Positions 41,172 to 47,118 of a DNA stretch of 47,118 bases are shown piece after piece. Below the pieces are notes generated by a model, which saw only the letters and a program-made list of their open reading frames with translations, searched no databases and had not been told where the DNA came from. Made by a program: the position numbers and the translations under genes. The stretch comes from Halococcus sediminicola (GTDB lineage: Archaea; Halobacteriota; Halobacteria; Halobacteriales; Halococcaceae), in contig NZ_BBMP01000002.1 of NCBI RefSeq assembly GCF_000755245.1, positions 1 to 47,118 on the forward strand. Direction: 5' to 3'. Positions within the stretch are counted from its first letter, which is position 1; each line of letters begins with the position of its first letter.

Positions 41172-41756
41172 TCACTCCGTGACCGTGACCGTGCCGACCA
41201 TCCCCGAACTGACGTGGGGGATGCAGACGTAGGTATACTCGCCGGCGGTCTCGAAGGTGTGTTCGTAGGTCTTGCCCTCCTCAACCACGGCGTAGGGGTC
41301 GCCGCTCTCGTGGGAGGCAAACGGCTTCGCGCCGTCGGGGAGGCTCACTTTCTCGCTGTCCTTCGGCACGGCACTGACGTTGTGACCGGCGCTCTCGAAC
41401 TCCCACGACACCGTGTCACCGACCGACACCTCCACGTGCTCCGGCTCGAAGACGAGTTTCCCGTCCGGGCCAGCCGCGACCGTGGTCATCTCTCCGCTAC
41501 TCGCACTACTGGCACTCGTTCCGTTCCCACCGGTCGTTGCGTTGCCATCGCTCGTCGATCCGGCGCTTCCGTCGGTGCCCGCACCGGCGCTCTCGCCGCT
41601 CGTCGTTTCGCCAGCGCCACCGCTCGTCGTCCCGTTCCCGCCGCCGCTACCGTCGCCGCCGTCGCCGCTGGAGGAACCGCTGCTACAGCCGGCCGCGAGT
41701 GCGGCGCTGGCCGTGGCGATGCCGGCGAGGAACCGTCGCCGATTCGTTCGTTGCAT
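41172..41756 (-). CDS. Halocyanin-like blue copper protein (Tat lipoprotein)
   Basis: A 194-residue type-1 copper protein. The N-terminus has a twin-arginine motif NRRRFLAG and a lipobox LAAGC with C24. A Gly/Ser/Thr-rich linker (25-90) leads to the cupredoxin domain, with copper ligands H125, C178, H181 and M186 (AGHNVSA and YVCIPHVSSGMVG). It carries electrons outside the membrane, probably between respiratory complexes. The start ATG at 41756 puts the Tat signal at the N-terminus. It is upstream of trkA on the same strand, with 76 bp between. Confidence 0.94.
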   Translation of the reverse strand: MQRTNRRRFLAGIATASAALAAGCSSGSSSGDGGDGSGGGNGTTSGGAGETTSGESAGAGTDGSAGSTSDGNATTGGNGTSASSASSGEMTTVAAGPDGKLVFEPEHVEVSVGDTVSWEFESAGHNVSAVPKDSEKVSLPDGAKPFASHESGDPYAVVEEGKTYEHTFETAGEYTYVCIPHVSSGMVGTVTVTE

Positions 41757-41870
41757 TCGCCGAGAGCTTTCGGGAGGACGGACAAAAGGCGTTGGATATC
41801 GTCGTGTTCGGCGGCCTGCGCTACCGATGGACACGATCGTGCAGCGAGGCATCTTTTCCGTCGAACGAGG

Positions 41871-42740
41871 CTACTCGCCGCGGATGCCGGCCCGCCGACC
41901 GCGCTCGATGGGCGCGCCGACGGTATTACCCCACTCGACCCACGAGCCGTAGTAGTTGCGCACGCTCCCGTAGTCGAGCAGCTCGTGGAGGACGAACCAG
42001 GTCAGCGCCGAGCGCTCGCCGATGCGACAGTAGACGACCACCTCCTCGTCGATGCCCGCCTCGCGGTAGATGTTCCGGATGGTTTCTTCGGATTTGAACC
42101 GGCCGTCGGCGTCGACGACCTGGCTCCACGGGACGTTCACCGCGCCGGGGATGTGCCCGCCGCGCTGGACGCCCTCGTTCCAGCCCGGCGGCGCGAGCAC
42201 CTCGCCGCGGTACTCCTCGGGGGTTCGGACGTCGACCAGCGAGGTTTCACGAGTCATCGCCGTCTCGACTGCCGCGCGGTCGACACGGATCGCTTCGTTG
42301 GGGCTCGCGCCGGTGTACGACTGCGGGCCGAATTCCGGAACTTCATCGGTGAGGTCGTAGTCTTCGGCGAGCCAGCCGTCGCGGCCGCCGTCGAGCAGGC
42401 GGACGTCGGCGTGGCCGTAGTAGCTGAGCAGCCAGTAGCCGTAGCCGGCGAACCAGTTCATCATGTCGCCGTAGACGACGACGGTCGAGTCGGGGGTGAT
42501 ACCGATCTCGCCGAGCAGCGCCTCGAAGTCGGCGACCGACGGGATGTCGAACGCCGTCGAGTCCTGGAGATCCTCCTTCCAGTCGAGCTTCGTCGCTCCT
42601 GGGATGTGGCCCGTCTCGTAGCTGCTCGGGTCGAGATCGACCTCGAGCAGGCGGGCGGCGGGGTCGTCGGCCACGAACTCGTCGAGGCGCGCCGCGACCC
42701 ACTCCGGCGGGACGAGCACGTCCGTCGCGTGGTCGGTCAT
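41871..42740 (-). CDS. tssA: Two-domain rhodanese-type sulfurtransferase
   Basis: A 289-residue protein of two rhodanese domains. The second is active: C238 in VVVYCRIGERSALTW, with the substrate loop following. The first lacks the cysteine (VVVYGDMMNW at 87-96), as usual in tandem enzymes. It is similar to thiosulfate sulfurtransferases of haloarchaea. Sulfur transfer from thiosulfate or 3-mercaptopyruvate to acceptors such as cyanide or sulfur-relay proteins is expected. TTTAATA at 42769-42775 on the minus strand is a good TATA box, about 30 bases before the ATG. Confidence 0.93.
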   Translation of the reverse strand: MTDHATDVLVPPEWVAARLDEFVADDPAARLLEVDLDPSSYETGHIPGATKLDWKEDLQDSTAFDIPSVADFEALLGEIGITPDSTVVVYGDMMNWFAGYGYWLLSYYGHADVRLLDGGRDGWLAEDYDLTDEVPEFGPQSYTGASPNEAIRVDRAAVETAMTRETSLVDVRTPEEYRGEVLAPPGWNEGVQRGGHIPGAVNVPWSQVVDADGRFKSEETIRNIYREAGIDEEVVVYCRIGERSALTWFVLHELLDYGSVRNYYGSWVEWGNTVGAPIERGRRAGIRGE

Positions 42741-42767
42741 CGCTTACCGTCCGCTAGGTCGCAGTGG

Positions 42768-42776
42768 CTATTAAAC
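42768..42776 (-). promoter_or_regulatory. TATA box of the sulfurtransferase gene
   Basis: The complement reads GTTTAATAG, centred about 32 bases upstream of the ATG at 42740, consistent with an almost leaderless transcript. Confidence 0.55.
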
Positions 42777-42834
42777 CCGTGCTGTGGCTATCGACGACGC
42801 GCCGCTCACCGTTGGGCGACGTACTGAAAACGGG

Positions 42835-43572
42835 CTACCGGAGCCAGCGATCGCGCTCGTCGTCGGCGACGTAGCGGCGCGCGAGCTGGCTCTCTGCCTG
42901 TCGGAGCCGATAGGAAAGCGTCGAACGGGGGATATCGAGCTCGTCGGCGAGTTCGTCGAGCGTCGTCTCTCGTGGGGTTTCGTAGTACCCGTCCTCGACG
43001 GCCGCCTGGAGCGCCGCGCGCTGTTCGGCCGCCACCGAGACCGACGCCAGCGAGTCGCGCTGCCAGCCGTCGGCGTCGCGGAGATGGCCCATCCGAAAGG
43101 AGAGCCCGTCGCGCAGCCGGGCGGCGAGTTCGTCGTAGAGCACGCCTACCTTTGCATCTGAGCGCATCAGCACGCGCCAGGAGTGACGGTTCTCGCTTCG
43201 GAGGGTTTCGAAGACGAGTCCGGGCGGGAGATGTTTTCCCGAGAGGGTGTGGACGGACTCGCAGGCGCTGATCTCGTCGAGATAAGTGTAGACGACGAGT
43301 CGGTTCTCGCCGCGTTCGAGCACGTCGTGATAGCGCTGTGCCTCGCAGTCGCGTTCGGTGAGCGACTCGCCGCAGGTGTCGTCGTCGAAGCGGATCGCCT
43401 CGATGCGGTCGAGCGTCGCCGGCGAGCCGGCGATGCGCTCGATGCGCCAGAACCGCTCTTCGGTCACGAAGCCGTCGAGCGAGCGCGCCACTGCATCGGG
43501 ATCGTCGATGAAGGCGTCCATGATGGGGTCGGCCCCGCGCTCGTACTCGATGGTGAACGTGAACTCCCGCAT
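42835..43572 (-). CDS. Bat-like (bacterioopsin activator) HTH regulator
   Basis: A 245-residue transcription factor. The N-terminal half (1-170) resembles the GAF-like/PAS-like sensing portion of haloarchaeal Bat-type proteins. The C-terminal HTH-10 domain is typical: LQAAVEDGYYETPRETTLDELADELDIPRSTLSYRLRQAESQLARRY. Members respond to oxygen, light or redox signals; the ligand here is unknown. It lies 51 bp downstream of the YeiH-type gene, on the same strand, so the two may be cotranscribed. Confidence 0.9.
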   Translation of the reverse strand: MREFTFTIEYERGADPIMDAFIDDPDAVARSLDGFVTEERFWRIERIAGSPATLDRIEAIRFDDDTCGESLTERDCEAQRYHDVLERGENRLVVYTYLDEISACESVHTLSGKHLPPGLVFETLRSENRHSWRVLMRSDAKVGVLYDELAARLRDGLSFRMGHLRDADGWQRDSLASVSVAAEQRAALQAAVEDGYYETPRETTLDELADELDIPRSTLSYRLRQAESQLARRYVADDERDRWLR

Positions 43573-43623
43573 CCATCCGTCCGTTCGGCGCGCGCGAAAA
43601 GAACATGCCGTTTCCGGAGCCGC

Positions 43624-44628
43624 CTAAAACAGCGTCGTGAGGACGAGCAGACAGACGGTGCTCACACAGATGAGGCTCACGAGCACGGCCAGGACCGGTT
43701 TGAGACCCGTCGAGCGGAGTTCGTCGAGGCGGATGTCGAGTCCGAGACCGGCGAAGGCCAACAGGAATAGCCAGTCGGCGGCGTGTTCGAGCGAGGCGAG
43801 CTGGGCTCCACCGAGCACGCCGGTGTTCGCGACCAGCATGAGTCCCAGAAAGCCGAGGACGAACTTCGGAAACGAGTGCCAGAGGTAGCCGATGCCGCCG
43901 GGAACGGCGTCCCCGCGCTCGCCGCCCGAACGACGGATGTAGTAGAGCGCGTAGGCGATAGCCGCGAGGCCGATGAGCGCGTTGCGCGTGAGCTTAACCA
44001 GGAGCGCCCACTGGCCGGCCGCCTGTGAGAAGGCGAAGCCGGCGGCGGTCACGGGGCCGGTACTGAACATCGTCAGCCCCGCCCAGACGCCGAAGACCTT
44101 GTCCGAGAGCCCGAAGAGGTGACCGAGCGCTGGGTAGGCGAGCAGCGTCACGGCGTCGAACAGTAGTACCGTGGCGGCCGCGTAGGCGATCTGGTCCTCG
44201 TCGGCCTCGATGCTGCCGGCCGTCGCGACGACCGCCGAGACGCCACAGATGCTCGATCCGGCCGCGAGCAACGAACCGATCTTCCCGCGGATGCCGAACG
44301 CGCCGCGCGCGAGCACTTCGACAGTCAGAATGGTCGTCATCACCGTGGCGATCACGAGGAGGAGGATCGTCGGGCCGGCGTCGACGACGCGATCGAGGGC
44401 GACGCTCGCGCCCATCAGGACGATCCCGCCTTCGAGCCAGAGCTTGTTCGTTCCGACCCCGGCGCTCGCCCAGTCGGGCACGCCGTAGAGGTTGCCGACG
44501 AGCAGCCCGACGACGATCGCGAGGATCAGGTGGCTCGTCGGGACGACCGTCGCGAGCGCCCGCGCGGCCAGTCCGATGACCACGAGCACGCCGATACCAG
44601 GCAGCACCGACTCGCGGACGTTCACCAC
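43624..44628 (-). CDS. YeiH-family putative anion (sulfate/sulfonate) exporter
   Basis: A 334-residue membrane protein with about 9-10 helices. Signature parts are ILAIVVGLLVGNLYG, LWLEGGIVLMGASVAL and LLAAGSSICGVSAVVATAG (the conserved SICG-type glycine-rich loop), and FAGLGLDIRLDELRSTGLKP near the end. The family (YeiH/YadS-like, conserved hypothetical 698) is often linked to sulfur metabolism and export. The start is GTG 44628, overlapping the stop of a small upstream ORF by GTGGTGA. Neighbours include a sulfurtransferase and a Bat-type regulator. Confidence 0.88.
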   Translation of the reverse strand: MVNVRESVLPGIGVLVVIGLAARALATVVPTSHLILAIVVGLLVGNLYGVPDWASAGVGTNKLWLEGGIVLMGASVALDRVVDAGPTILLLVIATVMTTILTVEVLARGAFGIRGKIGSLLAAGSSICGVSAVVATAGSIEADEDQIAYAAATVLLFDAVTLLAYPALGHLFGLSDKVFGVWAGLTMFSTGPVTAAGFAFSQAAGQWALLVKLTRNALIGLAAIAYALYYIRRSGGERGDAVPGGIGYLWHSFPKFVLGFLGLMLVANTGVLGGAQLASLEHAADWLFLLAFAGLGLDIRLDELRSTGLKPVLAVLVSLICVSTVCLLVLTTLF

Positions 44629-44753
44629 GGAATCGGAACACCCGCGGCGACGACCAGCAAGACGAGCGCGCCGAGCACCACCGCCTGCCAGTCGTGCGAC
44701 AGCGCCGTCCAGTAGCGGGCAAGCGTTCTCATCATGTTCGAGTCGTTATCCAT
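44622..44753 (-). CDS. 43-residue membrane micro-protein coupled to the YeiH-type gene
   Basis: An ORF of 43 codons, starting MDNDSNMMRTLARYWTAL and ending VPIPW. Residues about 23-40 (AVVLGALVLLVVAAGV) form a single membrane helix, preceded by a polar and weakly basic N-terminus. Its TGA (44622-44624) lies within the first three codons of the transporter gene, which starts with GTG at 44628. The overlap suggests coupled translation and joint membrane insertion. I do not recognise the family. It may be a small subunit of the exporter. Confidence 0.65.
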   Translation of the reverse strand: MDNDSNMMRTLARYWTALSHDWQAVVLGALVLLVVAAGVPIPW

Positions 44754-44932
44754 GCATCCCCCCGATCCTGTGATCGATACCGTTCCGGCCCGCTCGACGA
44801 CTGGCTTGCATCTCGATCGTCCATCCGTCGATGGGAATCATAGCGTCTCGGTTGGCGCACGCCAACTCGGCCGTTCATTCGTGTCCGATGCGCGATGGGT
44901 ACGGCTTCAATCGACGGTCGCCTGGAGATACG

Positions 44933-44939
44933 TTTATTA
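44933..44939 (+). promoter_or_regulatory. TATA box of the FilR1-type regulator gene
   Basis: TTTATTA lies 28-34 bases before the ATG at 44967, consistent with a nearly leaderless start in the divergent region next to the YeiH-type operon. Confidence 0.6.
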
Positions 44940-44966
44940 CCTGTGTGGCAAAATAGCACGCAGAGG

Positions 44967-45779
44967 ATGGACACCGAGCGCCTCGTCGAACTCGTCAGGC
45001 GTGCGCCAGTGCTCGCAGCGCTGCAAGAGGCCGGAGCGATGGACCGACGTGAACTGGAGACGCATCTCGACGTCTCGAAATCCACCGTCCACCGTCTCAC
45101 GCGCTCGCTCAGGGAGCGTGGTCTCGTCGAGCGCGAGGCGGGCGCGTTCGTGCTCACGCCGTTGGGGACGGTGTGTGCGACGGAGGTCACGGCGTTCGCG
45201 ACGACCATCGACTCGGCGACGGCGCTCGCGCCGATGGTGGCCACCGCGGACGCCCACGACGTCGCCTTCGACGTCGGCGCGTTCGCCGACGCGACCGTGA
45301 CGACGGCCGCACCGGGCAACCCGTACCGGCCGGTCGAGCGGTTCATGGCGCTCGTCAGCAGAACCGACGAACTCCGCGGTCTCGACCCGGCGACCATCAA
45401 CCCGCTGCACGTCGACGCCCTCTACGAACGTATCGTCGACGGCATGGCGACCGAGGTGGTCTTCCCGCCGGCGGTCGTCGAGGAACTCCTCGAAACCAAC
45501 CCCGACCGCGCCGAGCACGTCATCGAGAGCGGTAATCTCACCATGCTGGTCAATGACGACCTCCCCTTCGGGCTGACGCTCTGTGACGAGCGCGTCGGTG
45601 TCGGCATCTACGACGACGACACCGGACTCCTGCGGACGTACGCCGACACCGACGCGCCCGCCGCGCGCGAGTGGGCCGAGGACGTCTATGCGAGCTACCG
45701 CGCCGACGCGATCTCGCTCGACGACCACCCCAGCCTCTCCCGACTCTCCCCCGGCGCGGCACCCGGCGAGCATGAATAG
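44967..45779 (+). CDS. Helix-turn-helix regulator with FilR1-like domain
   Basis: A 270-residue transcription factor. The N-terminal winged HTH (about 1-70) reads RRAPVLAALQEAGAMDRRELETHLDVSKSTVHRLTRSLRERGLVERE. The C-terminal domain (about 95-255), with VVFPPAVVEELLETNPDRA and VGIYDDDTGLLRTYADTD, fits the middle domain of methanogenesis regulator FilR1. Such proteins bind DNA as ligand-sensing regulators. The effector is unknown. It is divergent from the micro-protein/YeiH operon with a shared 213-bp intergenic region, so it could control it. Confidence 0.9.
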   Translation: MDTERLVELVRRAPVLAALQEAGAMDRRELETHLDVSKSTVHRLTRSLRERGLVEREAGAFVLTPLGTVCATEVTAFATTIDSATALAPMVATADAHDVAFDVGAFADATVTTAAPGNPYRPVERFMALVSRTDELRGLDPATINPLHVDALYERIVDGMATEVVFPPAVVEELLETNPDRAEHVIESGNLTMLVNDDLPFGLTLCDERVGVGIYDDDTGLLRTYADTDAPAAREWAEDVYASYRADAISLDDHPSLSRLSPGAAPGEHE

Positions 45780-45863
45780 GGAGACCCGCCGACCACCGAC
45801 CGCCGCCGGGCCGCTCACCCCGGCGTGTTCGGGACGCCACCGTGCTCGGTCACTATTGTGGTA

Positions 45864-45894
45864 TTATGTCATAGTCACATAAGGACTATTAATA
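45864..45894 (+). promoter_or_regulatory. Promoter and inverted repeat before the rubrerythrin-like mini-gene
   Basis: TATTAATA (45887-45894) lies 21 bases before the ATG at 45915. TTATGT (45864-45869) and ACATAA (45877-45882) form an inverted repeat just upstream, a plausible operator overlapping the BRE position. An AGGAGG (45905-45910) also precedes the ATG. Confidence 0.55.
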
Positions 45895-45914
45895 CGGGCG
45901 CAGTAGGAGGCCAC

Positions 45915-46055
45915 ATGTACGACGTCGTCGAGGAGTCGGAGCGCGAGTCGACCTACGAATGTCTCCAGTGTGGCAAGATCGTCGAGCGAAAGACTCATCC
46001 CGGCGAGTGCTCCTGTGGCGGGAGCTTCCAGAACCGGGCGATGTCGCTCGAATAG
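45915..46055 (+). CDS. Rubrerythrin-like zinc-ribbon mini-protein
   Basis: A 46-residue protein: YECLQCGKIVERKTHPGECSCGG, a rubredoxin/zinc-ribbon knuckle with C-x2-C and C-x-C, followed by SFQNRAMSLE. Haloarchaeal proteins of this size are usually annotated as rubrerythrin-like domain proteins. It binds one zinc or iron; the biological role is unknown. The start ATG at 45915 has both a nearby TATA box and a Shine-Dalgarno-like AGGAGG. It is followed by a second zinc mini-gene on the same strand. Confidence 0.82.
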   Translation: MYDVVEESERESTYECLQCGKIVERKTHPGECSCGGSFQNRAMSLE

Positions 46056-46105
46056 GTCGTATGCGAAACCAGTAGATTGAGGGATGGTGGTCGCCATTCG
46101 ACGCT

Positions 46106-46276
46106 ATGAGCCTCGAACGCGAACAGCGCTGTCCGGTGTGTGACGACCAACGAGTGTTCTACCGTGCGGCGAGCACGACGCTGCATCTCGGCGAGAAGAC
46201 CAAATGGCGCTGTCCCGATTGTGGGTACGGGTTCGTCACAATCGGTGACGAGATCGACACGAGCGCGTCCGCGTAG
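46106..46276 (+). CDS. Small zinc-ribbon protein (DUF7838-like)
   Basis: A 56-residue protein. Two CxxC pairs, CPVC and CPDC, about 28 residues apart, enclose a predicted beta segment VFYRAASTTLHLGEKTKWR, the shape of a zinc beta ribbon. A similar small family is known in haloarchaea (DUF7838 from memory). It starts at ATG 46106, 50 bp after the stop of the previous gene. Function unknown; it may bind nucleic acid or protein. Confidence 0.75.
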   Translation: MSLEREQRCPVCDDQRVFYRAASTTLHLGEKTKWRCPDCGYGFVTIGDEIDTSASA

Positions 46277-46352
46277 TTCCGATGGCCACCCAACGAACCG
46301 GCCACACACTTTTCTCGTAGCGACTGTTTACAATAGGTACCGAGGTACGTCG

Positions 46353-46360
46353 AATATATG
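46353..46360 (+). promoter_or_regulatory. TATA box of the last gene
   Basis: AATATATG lies 21-28 bases before the ATG at 46381, consistent with a leaderless transcript. Confidence 0.5.
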
Positions 46361-46380
46361 AGGGGTCACCACACGGGCGG

Positions 46381-47118
46381 ATGCCGATGATACGCCCCAC
46401 CTTCGAGCGGGCGGCGGGTGGACTGGCGGTGGTGGACCCGATAGAGCGCCACCGATATGTGCTCTCGACGGGAGCGGTCAGTCCGGAGCCGTGCGCCACC
46501 GAGGAGTTCCGGTTTCCGGTCGACAGCGCCGTCTCGATCCGGACGGATTCGATAGCGCTGCCGAGCGTGGTGTCGGTGCACGTCCGTGACGAGAGCGGAA
46601 CGGTGGTGGCCCACGCCGAACATCACGCCCAGGAACGACTCCCGGCTGGCGAGTACACCGTGGAGGTGAGCGCGCCGGTGAAACTCTATTTCGAAATCGA
46701 CAGCTCCCTCCGGATCGAGGCCGACGCCGAGGAGATGGTCTTCGCGTTCGGCGAGCGGACGGACGTGGCGCTCGGCGCGCGCTCGCACCACGAGCGGCCG
46801 GCGGTGACGGTGCAGACGCCAGCGGAGCCGGAGGCGATGATGCAGGCGGTGTCGACGTTCGGGTCGGCGCTCAAAACGACGAGTCCGGAGCGCTCCTATC
46901 CCACGCTGCGGGGACACCCACCGACAGTCGAACTGGGCGAGTCGCTGGAGTTGGCGGGACTGGAACCACCCGCGACGGGTGTGACCATCGAAATCCCGCC
47001 GGAGTACGGTGCGATCTACGTGGTCGCGCCGCTTTCGTACTATCTGGGTGCGAACGTCGAACCGGGTGCGGAGCCGCTGGTGCGGACCGAGCGCGGCTTC
47101 GAGTACGGGTTGGCGGGT
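46381..47118 (+). CDS. Conserved haloarchaeal hypothetical protein (5' part, runs off the window)
   Basis: The frame stays open for 246 codons to the end of the window with no stop. The N-terminus reads MPMIRPTFERAAGGLAVVDPIERHRY (an ATG at 46387 is an alternative start). Acidic composition, regular alternating strands (VVSVHVRDESGTVVAHAEHH, EYTVEVSAPVKLYFEID) and a conserved-looking KTTSPERSYPTLRGHPP segment indicate a real protein. It resembles, from memory, a large haloarchaeal protein of unknown function. No catalytic motif or membrane segment is visible in the part present. Confidence 0.75.
   Translation, partial: MPMIRPTFERAAGGLAVVDPIERHRYVLSTGAVSPEPCATEEFRFPVDSAVSIRTDSIALPSVVSVHVRDESGTVVAHAEHHAQERLPAGEYTVEVSAPVKLYFEIDSSLRIEADAEEMVFAFGERTDVALGARSHHERPAVTVQTPAEPEAMMQAVSTFGSALKTTSPERSYPTLRGHPPTVELGESLELAGLEPPATGVTIEIPPEYGAIYVVAPLSYYLGANVEPGAEPLVRTERGFEYGLAG

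Overview
The window comes from a haloarchaeon. Evidence: high GC throughout, strongly acidic proteins, leaderless TATA-box promoters, a CdrL/CdrS/FtsZ2 cell-division locus, NcsA, bacterial-type riboflavin synthase, a Bat-type HTH regulator, a Tat-exported halocyanin and many small zinc-ribbon proteins. A Halococcus-like genome is possible, but the sequence alone does not settle the genus.

Left part, 1-8.2 kb, accessory DNA. A 688-bp AT-richer stretch with inverted repeats and homopolymers precedes a tightly overlapping plus-strand operon (689-5718): a small protein, an 844-aa Prim-Pol/SF3 helicase, four uncharacterised or DNA-binding-like proteins and a zinc-finger protein. This looks like the replication module of a plasmid or provirus; no integrase or capsid gene is visible. 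It is followed by a cas-less mini CRISPR array (5864-6265, six 37-bp repeats, five spacers, read from the minus strand), a structured non-coding stretch, and an intact TnpB gene that appears translationally coupled to a 28-codon leader ORF.

Middle part, 8.3-25.3 kb, core chromosome. It holds rnp4 (RNase P), two GT4 glycosyltransferases, a membrane protein, 3-hydroxyacyl-CoA dehydrogenase downstream of a LeuA/CimA-type synthase, an HNH-like protein, GMP synthase glutaminase, a DUF2070 membrane protein, tRNA-Ser(CGA), a MoxR ATPase convergent with a DUF4129/DUF58 membrane operon, a lipoprotein, a DUF5789 protein and tRNA-Tyr(GUA).

Right part, 25.4-47.1 kb. cdrL, then cdrS-ftsZ2 with a striking set of GTAAGACG half-sites at the cdrS promoter. 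Next come ncsA, riboflavin synthase, a UvrD-like helicase, two small proteins, an M32 carboxypeptidase with an M20 hydrolase, a PIN/ATPase/KH protein, and a potassium-uptake operon trkA-trkH-trkH. These are followed by halocyanin, a two-domain sulfurtransferase, a Bat-like regulator, a YeiH-type exporter preceded by an overlapping 43-codon membrane ORF, a FilR1-type regulator, two zinc mini-proteins and the 5' part of a conserved hypothetical gene.

Several intergenic regions carry repeat families. One family has copies at about 17.7 kb and 36.35 kb, in opposite orientation, where conserved flanks enclose a hairpin whose sequence differs but whose pairing is kept. The 36.4-36.6 kb gap also holds four perfect hairpins in a row.
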